Assembly: GCA_017694935.1 (NCBI GenBank)
Contig: JADIME010000076.1
Location: forward strand, 1 to 64,000
Direction of reading: 5' to 3'
DNA: 64,000 nucleotides
Source: Candidatus Merdivivens pullistercoris
GTDB taxonomy: Bacteria; Bacteroidota; Bacteroidia; Bacteroidales; UBA932
The notes under the pieces are model-generated. The model was not told the origin of the DNA. It worked only from the letters and a program-made list of their open reading frames with translations, and made no database searches. Position 1 is the stretch's first letter, and each line of letters begins with the position of its first letter. Of the stretch, positions 28,353 to 39,598 are shown one piece after another. The position numbers and the translations under genes are program-made.

Positions 28353-30089
28353 ATGGGTAAGATATTATCTATTATAATCGCGACGGTCTTCTTTCTTGGC
28401 GCCATGGCCGGTTCCGCTGAGGCACAGAGGGTTTCAGGTACTGACGAGGCATTGCTGGTGGATGCTGTCATGAAGTTCAACGCCAGTGATTTCGGAGGAG
28501 CCCATAAAATATTGTCCGGCCTTGTCGAAAGGGATCCGGACAATGATGCGGCGCATTATTATATGGCCTTGGTGAGATTCGCCCTCGGAAACTATCAGGG
28601 TGCTGAAAGCGCGTTGAAGAAAGCCGTCGAAATAGACAGGGACAATTTCTGGTACCGTTACCGTCTTGCCGTCCTGTATGCAGTGACGGACCGTCCCGAG
28701 CTTACAATATCAATGTATGAACAGCTGCTCGAGGATTTTCCGAAGAAAAACGAACTGTACTATACTTTGATAGACCTGTATATCAATCAGAATGAATATG
28801 ACAAGGCCATTTCTACGCTGTCGCAGATAGAAACAGTTTTCGGTCAGACCGATATGACGGCATTCGCACGTTTCGACCTTTTGCGCATGTCGGGGAAAGA
28901 GCGGGAAGGTTATGATTATTTGAAAAAATACAACTCCGGACACGCTTCGTCCCGGATATCTTCCGTCCTCGGGGATTATTATCTTAACCGTTACGACAAG
29001 GATTCGGCGATGATCATGTACAATGAGGCCCTTTCCGTGGAACCCGATTATGCTCCCGCCCTGCTCGGGATTGCAAGCATACACAGGATGAACAGCGAAT
29101 ACGATGCCTATTTTTCCTATGTGGACCGATTCATTTCCGACCCGTATATAGCCTCCGAGCCGAAAAGCCGTTACCTGAGCGATGCGTTCTCTCCGAACGA
29201 CCCGTATTTTCTCGAGGCTTTCAGGCCTCAGATAGACTCGCTGATGGACAATGCCATGACGGTGAACCAAGGCGATTCGCTTATAAACATGTCAGCGGCG
29301 TTTTATTACTATTTCACACGGCGGGTGGACAAGGCATTGGACATATTCAAAAAGAATGTAAGGAGTTCTGTCGGCAGCAAGGCCGCATGGAGCAACTATC
29401 TCATGGCCCTGTTTTCGGCACAGCGCTGGCAGGAATATTATTTCGCTACGGGAGATGCCCTTTCCCGTTTCAGTACTGAACCTTATTTCGTGGAACAACG
29501 GGGCGTGGCCTGTGCCATGTACGAGGATTACGATGAGGCCATAAGGCAGTTCCGTAACCTGTTGTCCATGTCCGCGCCGGGGGATTCGGCCGCGGTGGTA
29601 AACTGTTATTCCATGCTCGGGGACCTTTATCATCAGAAAGGGGAACCGAAGGAAGGGAACAAGTGCTATGACAAGGTGCTGAGACTGGATCCGGACAATC
29701 TTCCCGTGCTCAACAACTATGCCTACTATCTGAGCATGACGGGCAAGAGCCTGAAAAAAGCGGCCGGCATGGGCAAGAAATGCGTTGATGCGGAACCCGA
29801 CAATCCTACCTATATAGATACATACGCGTGGATACTGCACCTTTTGGGGCGCTCGTATGAGGCCAAGGACCTTTTCCGTCATGCCATGCTTTACGGCGGG
29901 CGGGAGAGCGCGGTGATACTCGACCATTATGCGGAGGTGCTGTATTCGTTGGGTGACAAGGATCTAGCGTTCCTGTACTGGGGGCAGGCCATAGACAGGG
30001 ACAGACTTTCGGACGAAAAGGACAGGATCCCCGGATTGGAAGAAAAGGTGCGGGGTTACAAATCGGCCGACAAGGCCGGTAAAAAGTAG
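28353..30089 (+). CDS. TPR-repeat protein with signal peptide
   Basis: Start at MGKILSIIIATVFFLGAMAGSAEAQ (28353) is better than 28146, which overlaps the divergent sigma gene; multiple TPRs. Confidence 0.85.
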   Translation: MGKILSIIIATVFFLGAMAGSAEAQRVSGTDEALLVDAVMKFNASDFGGAHKILSGLVERDPDNDAAHYYMALVRFALGNYQGAESALKKAVEIDRDNFWYRYRLAVLYAVTDRPELTISMYEQLLEDFPKKNELYYTLIDLYINQNEYDKAISTLSQIETVFGQTDMTAFARFDLLRMSGKEREGYDYLKKYNSGHASSRISSVLGDYYLNRYDKDSAMIMYNEALSVEPDYAPALLGIASIHRMNSEYDAYFSYVDRFISDPYIASEPKSRYLSDAFSPNDPYFLEAFRPQIDSLMDNAMTVNQGDSLINMSAAFYYYFTRRVDKALDIFKKNVRSSVGSKAAWSNYLMALFSAQRWQEYYFATGDALSRFSTEPYFVEQRGVACAMYEDYDEAIRQFRNLLSMSAPGDSAAVVNCYSMLGDLYHQKGEPKEGNKCYDKVLRLDPDNLPVLNNYAYYLSMTGKSLKKAAGMGKKCVDAEPDNPTYIDTYAWILHLLGRSYEAKDLFRHAMLYGGRESAVILDHYAEVLYSLGDKDLAFLYWGQAIDRDRLSDEKDRIPGLEEKVRGYKSADKAGKK

Positions 30090-30109
30090 GAGGCTCAATT
30101 GCAAACGGG

Positions 30110-31306
30110 ATGAAAAAGGTTGTATTCACGGTATTTCTTTGCGCTCTTTCGCTCCTGTCGTGCATCGTTACGGTGCATGCGCAGGACATAGCCGCCCATG
30201 AAGCCGAGAAGGCCCGGTTGCAGGAAGAAATAGAGCTGATAAACAGGCGGCTTGCGGCCAATAAGAGCAAAGAGAAAGACAATACCCAGCAACTGCAACT
30301 GATACGCAGGAAGATCAACAACCGTCAGGCTATTGTAAATGAGATAGATGCCCAGATAAAGTCGTACGACCGTTCAATAAAGTCCACGAAAGAGAAGATA
30401 GTGCTCATGGAGGCCGAGATGGACACTTTGCTGGTCCATTACGAGCATCTGGTACGTATTGCGTACAGGAACAGGGATTCCCGCCTGTGGTTCGCCTACA
30501 TCCTTTCGGGTGACAACATCATGCAGACCTACCGGAGGTACATTTATTTTAAAAACCTTTCGCACAGCCTCGATGACCGCGCGGAGGAGATCAAGCGTCT
30601 GCAAAACGATCTGGATGCCGAGAAACAATCTCTTGAAAACATGAGAAACGAATCCGTCAAGGCGAAAAATGCGCGCTTAAGCGAAATCAATTCGCTGAAA
30701 AAGGAAGAAAACGATGGACGGAAAATGGAAGAGCAGTTGAAAAAGAACAGGCGGTCGTATGAAAAGCAGCTGGCGCAGAAGACCAGGCAGGTCGAGGCGT
30801 TGAATGCCGAAATCCGCCGTCTGGTCGAGGAGGCGATGAGGGAAAAGGAAAAACAGCAGGAAGGCGGAAAGAAAACGTCACAGATAGATTATGCCCTGTC
30901 CGGAGAATTTTCGAAAAACAAGGGGAAAATACCGTGGCCTACGGAATCCCATGCCGTCATAGAAGGCTTCGGACAGCATTATCATCCTGTATTCAAGGCG
31001 ATACCGTTGCCTTACAATTACGGCGTGAATATAGTGACGGACGAAAATGCCGTTGTCAGGTGCGTGTTTGACGGGGTTGTGAAGCAGGTGATAGTCGTCT
31101 CGGGCTATAACCGTTGCGTGCTTGTGCAGCACGGGGACTATTTTACCTTCTATTGCAAATTGGGAACGGTGTCTGTCAAGTCCGGGCAGCAGATAAAGGC
31201 AGGTGAGGAAATAGGAACTGTGGACACCATAAACGGCGATACCATATTCCATTTCCAGATATGGCAAGGCCAGACTCCTCAGAATCCGGAACATTGGTTG
31301 AGGTGA
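30110..31306 (+). CDS. EnvC-like murein hydrolase activator (coiled coil plus M23/LytM domain)
   Basis: Signal peptide, long coiled coil, C-terminal degenerate M23 domain. Confidence 0.88.
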   Translation: MKKVVFTVFLCALSLLSCIVTVHAQDIAAHEAEKARLQEEIELINRRLAANKSKEKDNTQQLQLIRRKINNRQAIVNEIDAQIKSYDRSIKSTKEKIVLMEAEMDTLLVHYEHLVRIAYRNRDSRLWFAYILSGDNIMQTYRRYIYFKNLSHSLDDRAEEIKRLQNDLDAEKQSLENMRNESVKAKNARLSEINSLKKEENDGRKMEEQLKKNRRSYEKQLAQKTRQVEALNAEIRRLVEEAMREKEKQQEGGKKTSQIDYALSGEFSKNKGKIPWPTESHAVIEGFGQHYHPVFKAIPLPYNYGVNIVTDENAVVRCVFDGVVKQVIVVSGYNRCVLVQHGDYFTFYCKLGTVSVKSGQQIKAGEEIGTVDTINGDTIFHFQIWQGQTPQNPEHWLR

Positions 31307-31313
31307 TGTCCAC

Positions 31314-31346
31314 AGCCGCTCATTGCCGGTTACGTTGAGAGCGGCT
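31314..31346. terminator. Possible bidirectional hairpin between convergent genes
   Basis: AGCCGCTC (31314-31321)/GAGCGGCT (31339-31346); no strong T-tract. Confidence 0.4.
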
Positions 31347-31348
31347 TC

Positions 31349-33046
31349 TTACAGGCTTCCCCCGCCGATGAATTCCCTCATGATGGAGGTAGGCGGTATG
31401 GCGGCTATCTCTTCAGGCGACAGGGTTACCGTGTAGTCCAGGAATTTCAGCAGCCTTACGGCTTCGGTATATGCTTCCGACTTTGGCGATATGCGTCTCA
31501 GGAGAGGTGCCACGTAGAATTTCAATGCCGGCAGTTCGAAAATCAGTGCCGAATTGAACATCGCGTCGGCGTTTTCCTGGAAAGGAAAGATGTTTTTGGT
31601 TTCTCCTGAACGTACGCTCGGCCAGCGGAGGATGGTGTTCTCGGGGCTTATCCCTCTTGTGCGGTTGTCCCTTACTATTCTGCGTAACAGGCGGTTGTCG
31701 GAAGTGGAAATGTTGTTGTTTTCATCCAGCGACAGGGATGTGAGTGCCGATGCATACACCTTGAATATGCGCCCGGCATCTATCTCGGCGGTCATTTCAG
31801 GGTTGAGAGCGTGAATGCCTTCCATGATTAATATGTCGTCCTCTTTCATCTTCAGCCTGTCGCCCCTGTATTCGCGTTTTCCTTCGGCAAAATTGAATCT
31901 CGGCATTTCTATCTCCTTGCCGTCCAGCAGGTCGTTGAGGTTGGAGTTCAGCAGTTTGAGATCCATGGCTTTAATTGACTCGAAGTCATAGTCGCCCTTC
32001 TCGTCTTTCGGCGTGAATTCCCTGTTTACGAAATAATTGTCCAATTCGAGGACCACCGGATTGAGCCCCAGTACCTTGCATTGCAGGGCTATCCTTTTCG
32101 ACGTGGTAGTCTTCGCGCTGCTTGACGGCCCGGCTATGGCGACTATCCTGATCCTGTCACGGCGTGCCTGTATCATGTCGGCGATACGGGCATATTTGCG
32201 TTCGTGGAGGGATTCGGATATGTTTATCAGTCCTTTTGCCTTGCCCTCGAGGATGCATCTGTTCAGAGAGCCGACACCGGATACCCCCATGATATGACAC
32301 CAGTCGGAGTGTTCTTTCAGCACGGAGTAGAGTTTGTCCTGCATCCTGAACGAGGTCAGCTTCTCGGGAGTGTCTATCGACGGCCATCTTATGCAGAACC
32401 CTTCCCCGAAACGGTATATGTCGTAGGTGTCCAAAGTCCCTGACGATGGGGCGAGCGGCCCGTAAAATGTATCCTGCCAGCCGTCGAAGCTATACAGGGA
32501 CGTGGTGAATCTTCCGAGGCTTTCTATCAGTTCGGCTTTTTGCGGCTGCCTGTTTTTCCTGAAAATCCCGGCCGCCTCTTCTGCATCCGCCTTGCTTTTC
32601 AGGAAGGGGAGGTCTGCCGCAATCAGTCCGGCGACACGTTCCCGTATCCGTTCCATGTCTCCTTCGTCTATCCGCACGGCAGTAGGCTTTTCACCGTATG
32701 CGCTCCCGGCCTCGCGGATTTCGGCATAAAGTCCGTTAGGAAGCGAATAATCGTATGTAAGGCATTTGTCCGGAAACAGCTCGGCTACGGCCTTCTGGAC
32801 TACGAAACACAAAGATCTCATGTAAGTGCGCCGTCCGTCCGGATGCGAGCGGTCTATGAACCTTATCTTGCATGGCGAATACAGTCTCCTGTCCAACTCT
32901 TTGAGGAGATTGTTTTCCAATGCGGCTATGATAGGGAAACGGCAGGCGCATCCCGCCTTTGCAAGCAGGTCTGAAATCCTGCTCCCTTCTTCAAGCATGT
33001 AATGCTTGCCGTCATTCTCGCAGAAAATATCTATGTGTTCCATCAT
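31349..33046 (-). CDS. TGS-domain nucleoside (uridine) kinase-like protein
   Basis: ThrRS-like N-terminal region, then P-loop IAGPSSSAKTTTSKRIALQC. Confidence 0.8.
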   Translation of the reverse strand: MMEHIDIFCENDGKHYMLEEGSRISDLLAKAGCACRFPIIAALENNLLKELDRRLYSPCKIRFIDRSHPDGRRTYMRSLCFVVQKAVAELFPDKCLTYDYSLPNGLYAEIREAGSAYGEKPTAVRIDEGDMERIRERVAGLIAADLPFLKSKADAEEAAGIFRKNRQPQKAELIESLGRFTTSLYSFDGWQDTFYGPLAPSSGTLDTYDIYRFGEGFCIRWPSIDTPEKLTSFRMQDKLYSVLKEHSDWCHIMGVSGVGSLNRCILEGKAKGLINISESLHERKYARIADMIQARRDRIRIVAIAGPSSSAKTTTSKRIALQCKVLGLNPVVLELDNYFVNREFTPKDEKGDYDFESIKAMDLKLLNSNLNDLLDGKEIEMPRFNFAEGKREYRGDRLKMKEDDILIMEGIHALNPEMTAEIDAGRIFKVYASALTSLSLDENNNISTSDNRLLRRIVRDNRTRGISPENTILRWPSVRSGETKNIFPFQENADAMFNSALIFELPALKFYVAPLLRRISPKSEAYTEAVRLLKFLDYTVTLSPEEIAAIPPTSIMREFIGGGSL

Positions 33047-33089
33047 AATCTTTTTAAACGGTTTCTAAATAAGTGCCGTGCCGTCCGTG

Positions 33090-35840
33090 TCATGCCGTCA
33101 GTGCCTCTTTCAGGTACGGTCCTGTCACAGAGTGCGGGTTTGCGGCTATTTCTTCGGGTTTTCCGCACGCTACGATACGTCCTCCTCTTTCACCTCCCTC
33201 GGGACCCATGTCGAAGATGTAGTCTACGGATTTCAGTATGTCGAGGTTGTGTTCTATGATGATGACTGTGTTGCCTTGGTCTGTAAGTTTCTGCAATACA
33301 TCCAGAAGTATCTTTATGTCCTCGAAGTGGAGCCCTGTTGTCGGTTCGTCCAGGATATAAAGGGTGTTCCCCGTGGCCTTGCGGGAAAATTCGGCCGCCA
33401 GTTTTACCCTCTGGCTTTCGCCGCCGCTCAGGGTGACGGAAGACTGCCCGAGTTTTACATAACCGAGTCCCACGTCTTTCAGGGCACGGAGTTTCTGTGC
33501 TATCGACGGGATGTTGCCGAAGAACTCTGTCGCTTCGTCCACGGACATTTCAAGTACGTCGTTTATGTTTTTCCCCTTGTATTTTACGGCAAGGGTGTCC
33601 GGATTGTACCGTTTTCCCCCGCATTGCGGGCATGTGACATTTACCGACGGGAGGAAGTTCATTTCGATGACTTTTATTCCCGCTCCCTTGCATTCCTCGC
33701 ACCTTCCCCCGCTTACGTTGAATGAAAACCGGCTTGCGCGAAATCCCCTTATCTTTGCGTCCGGGGTTTCTTCGAAGAGCCTCCGTATGTCATTGAATAC
33801 ATCGGTGTATGTGGCCGGGTTGCTGCGTGCCGTCTTTCCTATGGGGCTTTGGTCTATTTCCACGAGCTTGTCGATGTTTTCTATGCCGGCGATGCTTTCG
33901 TATTCGAGAGGGGCGAGGTTGGAGCGGTAGAACCGGTTGCTCAGTATCGGCATGAGCGTTTCGGTTATCAGTGTGGACTTCCCGCTGCCGCTGACCCCGC
34001 TGATGCCCACAAGGCATCCTAACGGAATGGCTATGTCCACGTTTTTAAGGTTGTTGCCTTTCGCTCCCCTGAGTTCGAGAAAGGCTCCGTTGCCTATCCT
34101 TCTGGCACGCGGCACTTCTATGGTTTTCACTCCGTTCAGATAGTCCAGAGTAGGTGTGGAAATGCCTTTTATCCCTGAAACAGGGCCGTTGTACAGGACT
34201 TCGCCCCCATGTTCCCCGGCTCCGGGTCCCATGTCTATCAGCCAGTCCGCGCTTTCCATCATTTCACGGTCGTGCTCTACGACCATTACCGAGTTGCCCT
34301 CGTCTCGCAACTTTTTAAGTGAACCGATGAGTTTGCGGTTGTCTCTGTAATGCAGACCTATGCTCGGTTCGTCCAAGATATAAAGTACGTTCACAAGTTT
34401 CGAACCTATCTGCGTGGCCAGTCTGATACGCTGGCTTTCTCCGCCTGAAAGCGATGAGGCCGGACGGGAGAGGGTAAGATATTCAAGCCCGACGTCCATC
34501 AGGAAGCCCACTCTGTCATTCAGCTCTTTAAGTATGTCCCGGGCTATCGTCGCCTGCTTTGGGGAGAGCCGTCCGGGCAGTGAAAGCAGCCATTGCTGCA
34601 AGGAAGATATTTCCATCTCGGATACCTCGCAGATGTCTTTGCCGTCTATTTTGAACAGGAGGCTTTCTTCCCTGAGCCTTTTCCCGTTGCATACCGGGCA
34701 TGTTACCATGTCGGTCACGTCGTCCATTATACCTTTGAACGTCACCATCTCCGAGCTTGCCCCGCTGCCTGTCCTGAACAACTCGTCGGAACCGTAGATC
34801 AGCAGCGACAGGGCTTCAGGCGGTATTTCATCGATAGGGTCGTACAGTGAGAACCCGTATTTTGCCGCGATGGATCTTATGACATCGAATTTTTTGTTTT
34901 CACGTATTTTCCCCAACGGGATTATCCCTCCGTCGGCTATGGATTTGGAGCGGTCGGGAATGATGCTGTCGATATTCACGTTGCGGATCTTTCCGAGCCC
35001 TTTGCAGTTGGGACAGTATCCGCTCGGGGAATTGAAAGAAAACGTGTGCGGTGCCGGCTCAGGCAGTGAAATCCCGCTGTCCGGACATACCAGATGTTTG
35101 GAGTAGTACTGCATCTTGCCGTCTTCCATGTTCATGACGGCTATTTCACCCTTCCCTTGCGAGAGGGCGGCGGTGACGGATTCCCGTATCCGTTTTTCGT
35201 CTTCCTCTTTCGGCTTCAATTTGTCCACGACGAGTTCAATGAAGTGGGGCTTGTACCTGTCCAAAGATGCGGTATCTTCTAAACGGACTATTTCTCCGTC
35301 TATGCGCGCCTCGTCATATCCTTTTTTCCTCAGCGAAGCTATCAGTTCACGGTAATGGCCCTTGCGGCCTTTTACAAGAGGGGCGAGGAGGATGCATTTT
35401 TTGCCCCTGAAACGTTCGATTATCAGGGAAACTATCTGTGTGTCCGTGTATTTGACCATCTGTTTCCCCGTTACGGGAGAATATGCTTCGGAGGCTTTGG
35501 CGTACAGCAATCTTAAAAAATCATAGATCTCCGTTACCGTTCCTGCGGTAGAGCGCGGGTTGTTGCCGGTTGTCTTCTGCTCGATGGCGATAATCGGGCT
35601 TAATCCCTCGATGTTTTCCACGTCCGGTTTTTCGAGGATGCCCATGAATTGTTTGGCATAAACCGACAGGGTGTCCATATAGCGGCGCTGCCCTTCGGCG
35701 AAAATGGTGTCGAAGGCAAGCGATGATTTCCCACTTCCGCTCAGTCCTGTCACGACGACGAGACTGTTCCGGGGGATTTCAAGGGATACGTTTTTCAGAT
35801 TGTGCGCCTTTGCGCCTGTTATTTTTATGCAGTTTTTCAA
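33090..35840 (-). CDS. uvrA: Excinuclease ABC subunit A
   Basis: Two Walker A motifs, two ABC signatures, zinc CxxC sites. Start taken as TTG (35840) preceded by AAGGAG; ORF track extends to an upstream TTG at 35885. Confidence 0.96.
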   Translation of the reverse strand: MKNCIKITGAKAHNLKNVSLEIPRNSLVVVTGLSGSGKSSLAFDTIFAEGQRRYMDTLSVYAKQFMGILEKPDVENIEGLSPIIAIEQKTTGNNPRSTAGTVTEIYDFLRLLYAKASEAYSPVTGKQMVKYTDTQIVSLIIERFRGKKCILLAPLVKGRKGHYRELIASLRKKGYDEARIDGEIVRLEDTASLDRYKPHFIELVVDKLKPKEEDEKRIRESVTAALSQGKGEIAVMNMEDGKMQYYSKHLVCPDSGISLPEPAPHTFSFNSPSGYCPNCKGLGKIRNVNIDSIIPDRSKSIADGGIIPLGKIRENKKFDVIRSIAAKYGFSLYDPIDEIPPEALSLLIYGSDELFRTGSGASSEMVTFKGIMDDVTDMVTCPVCNGKRLREESLLFKIDGKDICEVSEMEISSLQQWLLSLPGRLSPKQATIARDILKELNDRVGFLMDVGLEYLTLSRPASSLSGGESQRIRLATQIGSKLVNVLYILDEPSIGLHYRDNRKLIGSLKKLRDEGNSVMVVEHDREMMESADWLIDMGPGAGEHGGEVLYNGPVSGIKGISTPTLDYLNGVKTIEVPRARRIGNGAFLELRGAKGNNLKNVDIAIPLGCLVGISGVSGSGKSTLITETLMPILSNRFYRSNLAPLEYESIAGIENIDKLVEIDQSPIGKTARSNPATYTDVFNDIRRLFEETPDAKIRGFRASRFSFNVSGGRCEECKGAGIKVIEMNFLPSVNVTCPQCGGKRYNPDTLAVKYKGKNINDVLEMSVDEATEFFGNIPSIAQKLRALKDVGLGYVKLGQSSVTLSGGESQRVKLAAEFSRKATGNTLYILDEPTTGLHFEDIKILLDVLQKLTDQGNTVIIIEHNLDILKSVDYIFDMGPEGGERGGRIVACGKPEEIAANPHSVTGPYLKEALTA

Positions 35841-35898
35841 ATTGCTCCTTATGATAAAATTGAAAATATCACGTTCGCCCTGCAAGCGGCAAAACCGC

Positions 35899-36543
35899 TT
35901 AGTACGGTTGCAGGAACGGGTTTTTGAGTCTTTCTTCCCCTATCGTGGTGAGATAACCGTGTCCCGGAAGGACTTCCACATTGTCCCCGAGTGGAAGCAG
36001 TTTGGTCATGATGCCTTTCATCAGCGCATCGTAATCCCCGCTCGGATGGTCTGTCCGGCCTATGCTTCCCGCAAACAGCGTGTCTCCCGATATGAGGAAA
36101 TTGTTTTCCTTGCTGTAGAAGCATACCCCTCCGCGCGTATGTCCCGGAGTCGCTATGACTTTCAGTTCCGAGCGCCCGAAACGGACAATGTCCCCGTCGT
36201 GTATGTCTATTGTCTTTTCAGGCAGCGGAGGTGTCACGTAGCCCATCATTTCACAAAATCTCGGCACGAATGCGGCCTGCTCCTTGTCGTCCGGGTTGAG
36301 GTACGTGTCTATATTCCACCTTTTCGTGACGAAATCCAGACCCAGCACATGGTCGAAGTGCAGATGTGTCAGCAATACTTTCACGGGTTTCAGGGAGTTG
36401 TCTTTAATGAATCGCTCCAGACGTTTTTTCTCCGTATCCGTATAGCAGCCCGGATCCACTATCACGGCCTCTTTTGTCTCGTCCCACAGGACCATTGTAC
36501 ACTCCCGCAGGTCGTTGAAGTAAAATCTTTTTATTTCAATCAT
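35899..36543 (-). CDS. MBL-fold metallohydrolase (glyoxalase II-like)
   Basis: [38 protein letters not shown]; start at MIEIKRFYF. Confidence 0.92.
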   Translation of the reverse strand: MIEIKRFYFNDLRECTMVLWDETKEAVIVDPGCYTDTEKKRLERFIKDNSLKPVKVLLTHLHFDHVLGLDFVTKRWNIDTYLNPDDKEQAAFVPRFCEMMGYVTPPLPEKTIDIHDGDIVRFGRSELKVIATPGHTRGGVCFYSKENNFLISGDTLFAGSIGRTDHPSGDYDALMKGIMTKLLPLGDNVEVLPGHGYLTTIGEERLKNPFLQPY

Positions 36544-36646
36544 AAATTTTCGGTAAAATGGCTCAAATGTTTCCGGCAAAGTCGTTTTCCTTTGCTGTAA
36601 ATCCGACCACAAAATTAAGAAAACCGACGAGTTTCTTACATGACTT

Positions 36647-37777
36647 CTAAATGAATTTTGAATAATTGTCTCTGTTCACGACATGAAACTCTGCATGTGG
36701 ATATGCATCCCGGAATGCCTTAGGCGGTGCGGGCGTTTTGTTACCCCATTTGAATTCCATGGCAGTTAGGTGGTTGTCGCATTCTTCGATTAAATCGATC
36801 TCCTGTTTGTCGTATGTTCTCCAGAAATAAAATTCCTTGTTGAGCCTTTCATTGAAATCCGCTTTTCTCCTTTCACCGATAATATAATTTTCCCACAGTG
36901 CTCCGGTATCTTGCCTGACGGCCAAGGGGGAAAAAGCGCCGATAACGGCATTTCGTATTCCATTGTCGTAGAAATACCATTTCCCCGCCTTGGTGACTTC
37001 TTTGCGCAGGTTACGCGAATATGCGCCTAAACGGTATATTACAAAAACCTTTTCAAGCAAATCGAGGTATTTCTCGACAGTGGCCTTGCTCATGCCGAGC
37101 TGTTTGCCCAATTCGTCATAAGACACTTCGCTGCCTAACTGGAATGCAATCAACCGTAATAGATCACGCATTTTGCCCGAATTTTTCAATCCGTCTATTG
37201 CAAGGATATCTTTAAGCAGATAGGCTCCTATGATGTCCCGTAAGTAGTCTGTTTTACGCTCGAAGCTGTCTAACATCACTACTTCCGGATACGAGCCGTA
37301 TATTAACCGTGCTTCAAGATTCTGGCGGGTTTCCATTGCGGTTTCGGTCTGGGCAATCTCGCGCTGCGAAAAAGGAGTGAGAAGAAATTGGGTACTCCGT
37401 CCCACCAACGGCTCGCCGGCTTTGTTAAGACGGTCAAAAGACGATGACCCGCTGGCCAATACTCTTATGCCGGGTATTTCATCTACAATCAATTTCAGAA
37501 TATTGCCTATTTGTGGAATATTCTGCGCTTCATCAATGGCCAATAAGTCTATGCCATCAAGCAGATGTCTGTAGTTGGCGGCAGTGCGGTTTTCCAATAA
37601 TGCCAATGTATCATAGTCCTCTCCGTTAAGTATCATTGTCCTGCCATTGTAGCCCCCTGTAATCTGGCGCATCAGTACTGTCTTGCCAACCCGGCGGGCA
37701 CCGAAAATCAGAACTGCTTTTCCCGGTTCAAGCCTCTCGGTGATTTTGTCCTGAAGTATCCTTTTGATAGTTTCCAT
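36647..37777 (-). CDS. AAA ATP-binding protein with DUF4143-like C-terminal domain (paralogue A)
   Basis: P-loop FGARRVGKTVLMRQI, LLAIDEAQ; C-terminal EIDLIEECDNHLTAMEFKWG. Start ATG 37777 (METIKRILQ); the TTG at 37804 lies inside the -7 box. Confidence 0.9.
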   Translation of the reverse strand: METIKRILQDKITERLEPGKAVLIFGARRVGKTVLMRQITGGYNGRTMILNGEDYDTLALLENRTAANYRHLLDGIDLLAIDEAQNIPQIGNILKLIVDEIPGIRVLASGSSSFDRLNKAGEPLVGRSTQFLLTPFSQREIAQTETAMETRQNLEARLIYGSYPEVVMLDSFERKTDYLRDIIGAYLLKDILAIDGLKNSGKMRDLLRLIAFQLGSEVSYDELGKQLGMSKATVEKYLDLLEKVFVIYRLGAYSRNLRKEVTKAGKWYFYDNGIRNAVIGAFSPLAVRQDTGALWENYIIGERRKADFNERLNKEFYFWRTYDKQEIDLIEECDNHLTAMEFKWGNKTPAPPKAFRDAYPHAEFHVVNRDNYSKFI

Positions 37778-37801
37778 AATCTGTGAGGATAATTTTATTT
37801 G

Positions 37802-37809
37802 CAAAGATA
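37802..37809 (-). promoter_or_regulatory. Putative -7 box TATCTTTG for DUF4143 paralogue A
   Basis: Minus-strand TATCTTTG, 25 nt from the ATG. Confidence 0.65.
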
Positions 37810-37822
37810 ATATTTATATGTC

Positions 37823-37870
37823 AAATGACGATTTTTATGTAAAAAAAGCACTCTGAAATGACGATTTTTA
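37823..37870 (-). repeat. 33-bp-period direct repeats upstream of DUF4143 paralogue A
   Basis: AAATGACGATTTTTA at 37823-37837 and 37856-37870; degenerate third copy (GATGACTGATTTTTT) near 37887. Confidence 0.85.
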
Positions 37871-37960
37871 CAAAACGGCGGGTGGCGATGACTGATTTTT
37901 TGCCGTGCGGGTGAGAAAACCGGAAATTTTCCGTAGGTTTGTAAATAAAACTCTTTTGTC

Positions 37961-38575
37961 ATGCATATAGCGGTTGCGGGAAATATCGGTAGCGGGAAAA
38001 CAACCCTTACCCGGATGCTTTCACGGCATTATGGCTGGAAGGCGAAATACGAGAGCGTGGACTACAATCCGTATCTTGCGGATTTTTATCAGGATATGGA
38101 GAGGTGGTCTTTCAATTTGCAGATATATTTTCTCAGCAAGAGATTCAAGGACGTGGTGGAAATCCTTGCCAGCAAGGATTATATAATCCAGGACAGGACC
38201 ATTTATGAGGATGCGAGGATTTTTGCCCCGAATCTGCATTCGATGGGGCTTATGTCCACGCGGGATTTTGAAAACTATTCCGATCTCTTCGACCTTATGA
38301 TGTCGCTGGTGCGTCCTCCCGACCTGTTGATATACCTGCGTTCTTCAATAGCCAACCTTGTCGCCAATATCCAGAAACGGGGCAGGGAGTACGAGAGCAG
38401 TATACGCATAGATTACCTGAAAGGCCTGAACGACCGTTATGAGGAATGGATTTCAGGTTATGACAAGGACAAGCTGCTTATAGTGGATACGGATACATTG
38501 AGGTTTGAAAGTGTCCCGAAAGATTTCGAGACTGTCATCGACCGGATCGACGCACGTTTGAACGGGCTATTCTGA
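37961..38575 (+). CDS. Deoxynucleoside kinase
   Basis: P-loop AVAGNIGSGKTTLTRML; IIQDRTIYEDARIFA. Confidence 0.9.
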   Translation: MHIAVAGNIGSGKTTLTRMLSRHYGWKAKYESVDYNPYLADFYQDMERWSFNLQIYFLSKRFKDVVEILASKDYIIQDRTIYEDARIFAPNLHSMGLMSTRDFENYSDLFDLMMSLVRPPDLLIYLRSSIANLVANIQKRGREYESSIRIDYLKGLNDRYEEWISGYDKDKLLIVDTDTLRFESVPKDFETVIDRIDARLNGLF

Positions 38576-39542
38576 CAAGCGAGACAATGCCGCAGAGTAT
38601 CATTGTAAGTGCCTGTGCTTCATGTGAAAGTGTAGCGAATGCCAGCCCCTCGTTGTATTCCGTGCCGTAGATTGTCGTGAGAGCCAATGAAACGAGGATG
38701 TGGAACGAGCCGAAGCCGCCTGGTACGGGGATGGCCCATGCTATGCTTCCGATGAGCATCAGGAATATCGCGTCTGTGGCGTTCAGGGCATCCAGTTTAG
38801 GCAGGGAAAGCATGGTGAGGTAGCTCATAAGCCAGTAAATTACCCAGATGGCGATTGTGTAAAGGAGAAATCTCCATTTTTTCTCCATTCTGAACGCCGA
38901 TGCGAATCCTTGCAACGCGCCTTTTATGATGGAGCAAATCTTTGCCGAAACCCTGTTGGTGCCCCGTGTCCTGTATATGAGCAATGCCGCCGCCCCTGCA
39001 AGTACGATGGCCGCCGCGACAATCCACCATAGGCTGAAGGAAAGGGATTCGCTCAGCGGTTTCCACATCTGCTGCATGGCGAAGTCCCCGAAATCCTGCC
39101 ATTTGATTAGAAGGAATGCGGCCAATATGGCAAATAGCGTAAGCATGTCCCAGCTCCTTTCGAGGACAACGGTACCGAGCACCTTGTCGTAACTTAGCTT
39201 GCCTGTCGCGGAGATTACGCCGCATCTTACGAACTCTCCTGCCCGGGGAAATGCGAAATTGGAGATATTGCCGATATTGATGCCGTCGAAAGTTTCCCCG
39301 AAACCGATGTCTTTGTTGAGGGGTTTCATTATTTCACGCCATCTTGCCGCGCGCAGGAAGAAGGCGGCGGTACTGGCGACCATGGATAGCAGTATGAGCC
39401 AGAAACGGCATTCTCTGAGCCCGGCGAAAAACTCGTCCCATTTGACCGAGCGGAAAGAAAGATACAGCAACAGCACCGCGATGGCGAAGGAGACCAGCCA
39501 TTTAAGTGTTTTTGTGATTTTCTTTTTCAATTCCGGGCCCAT
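38535..39542 (-). CDS. Lysylphosphatidylglycerol synthase TM region/UPF0104-like membrane protein
   Basis: Multi-TM; NISNFAFPRAGEFVRCGVIS; start at MGPELKKKITKTLKW. Confidence 0.85.
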   Translation of the reverse strand: MGPELKKKITKTLKWLVSFAIAVLLLYLSFRSVKWDEFFAGLRECRFWLILLSMVASTAAFFLRAARWREIMKPLNKDIGFGETFDGINIGNISNFAFPRAGEFVRCGVISATGKLSYDKVLGTVVLERSWDMLTLFAILAAFLLIKWQDFGDFAMQQMWKPLSESLSFSLWWIVAAAIVLAGAAALLIYRTRGTNRVSAKICSIIKGALQGFASAFRMEKKWRFLLYTIAIWVIYWLMSYLTMLSLPKLDALNATDAIFLMLIGSIAWAIPVPGGFGSFHILVSLALTTIYGTEYNEGLAFATLSHEAQALTMILCGIVSLVRIARSNVRRSGR

Positions 39543-39598
39543 ATTCTGCTCTTTCGAAAGTTTGCAAAGATAGTAATTTATTGATTGGCTTTTTTGTT

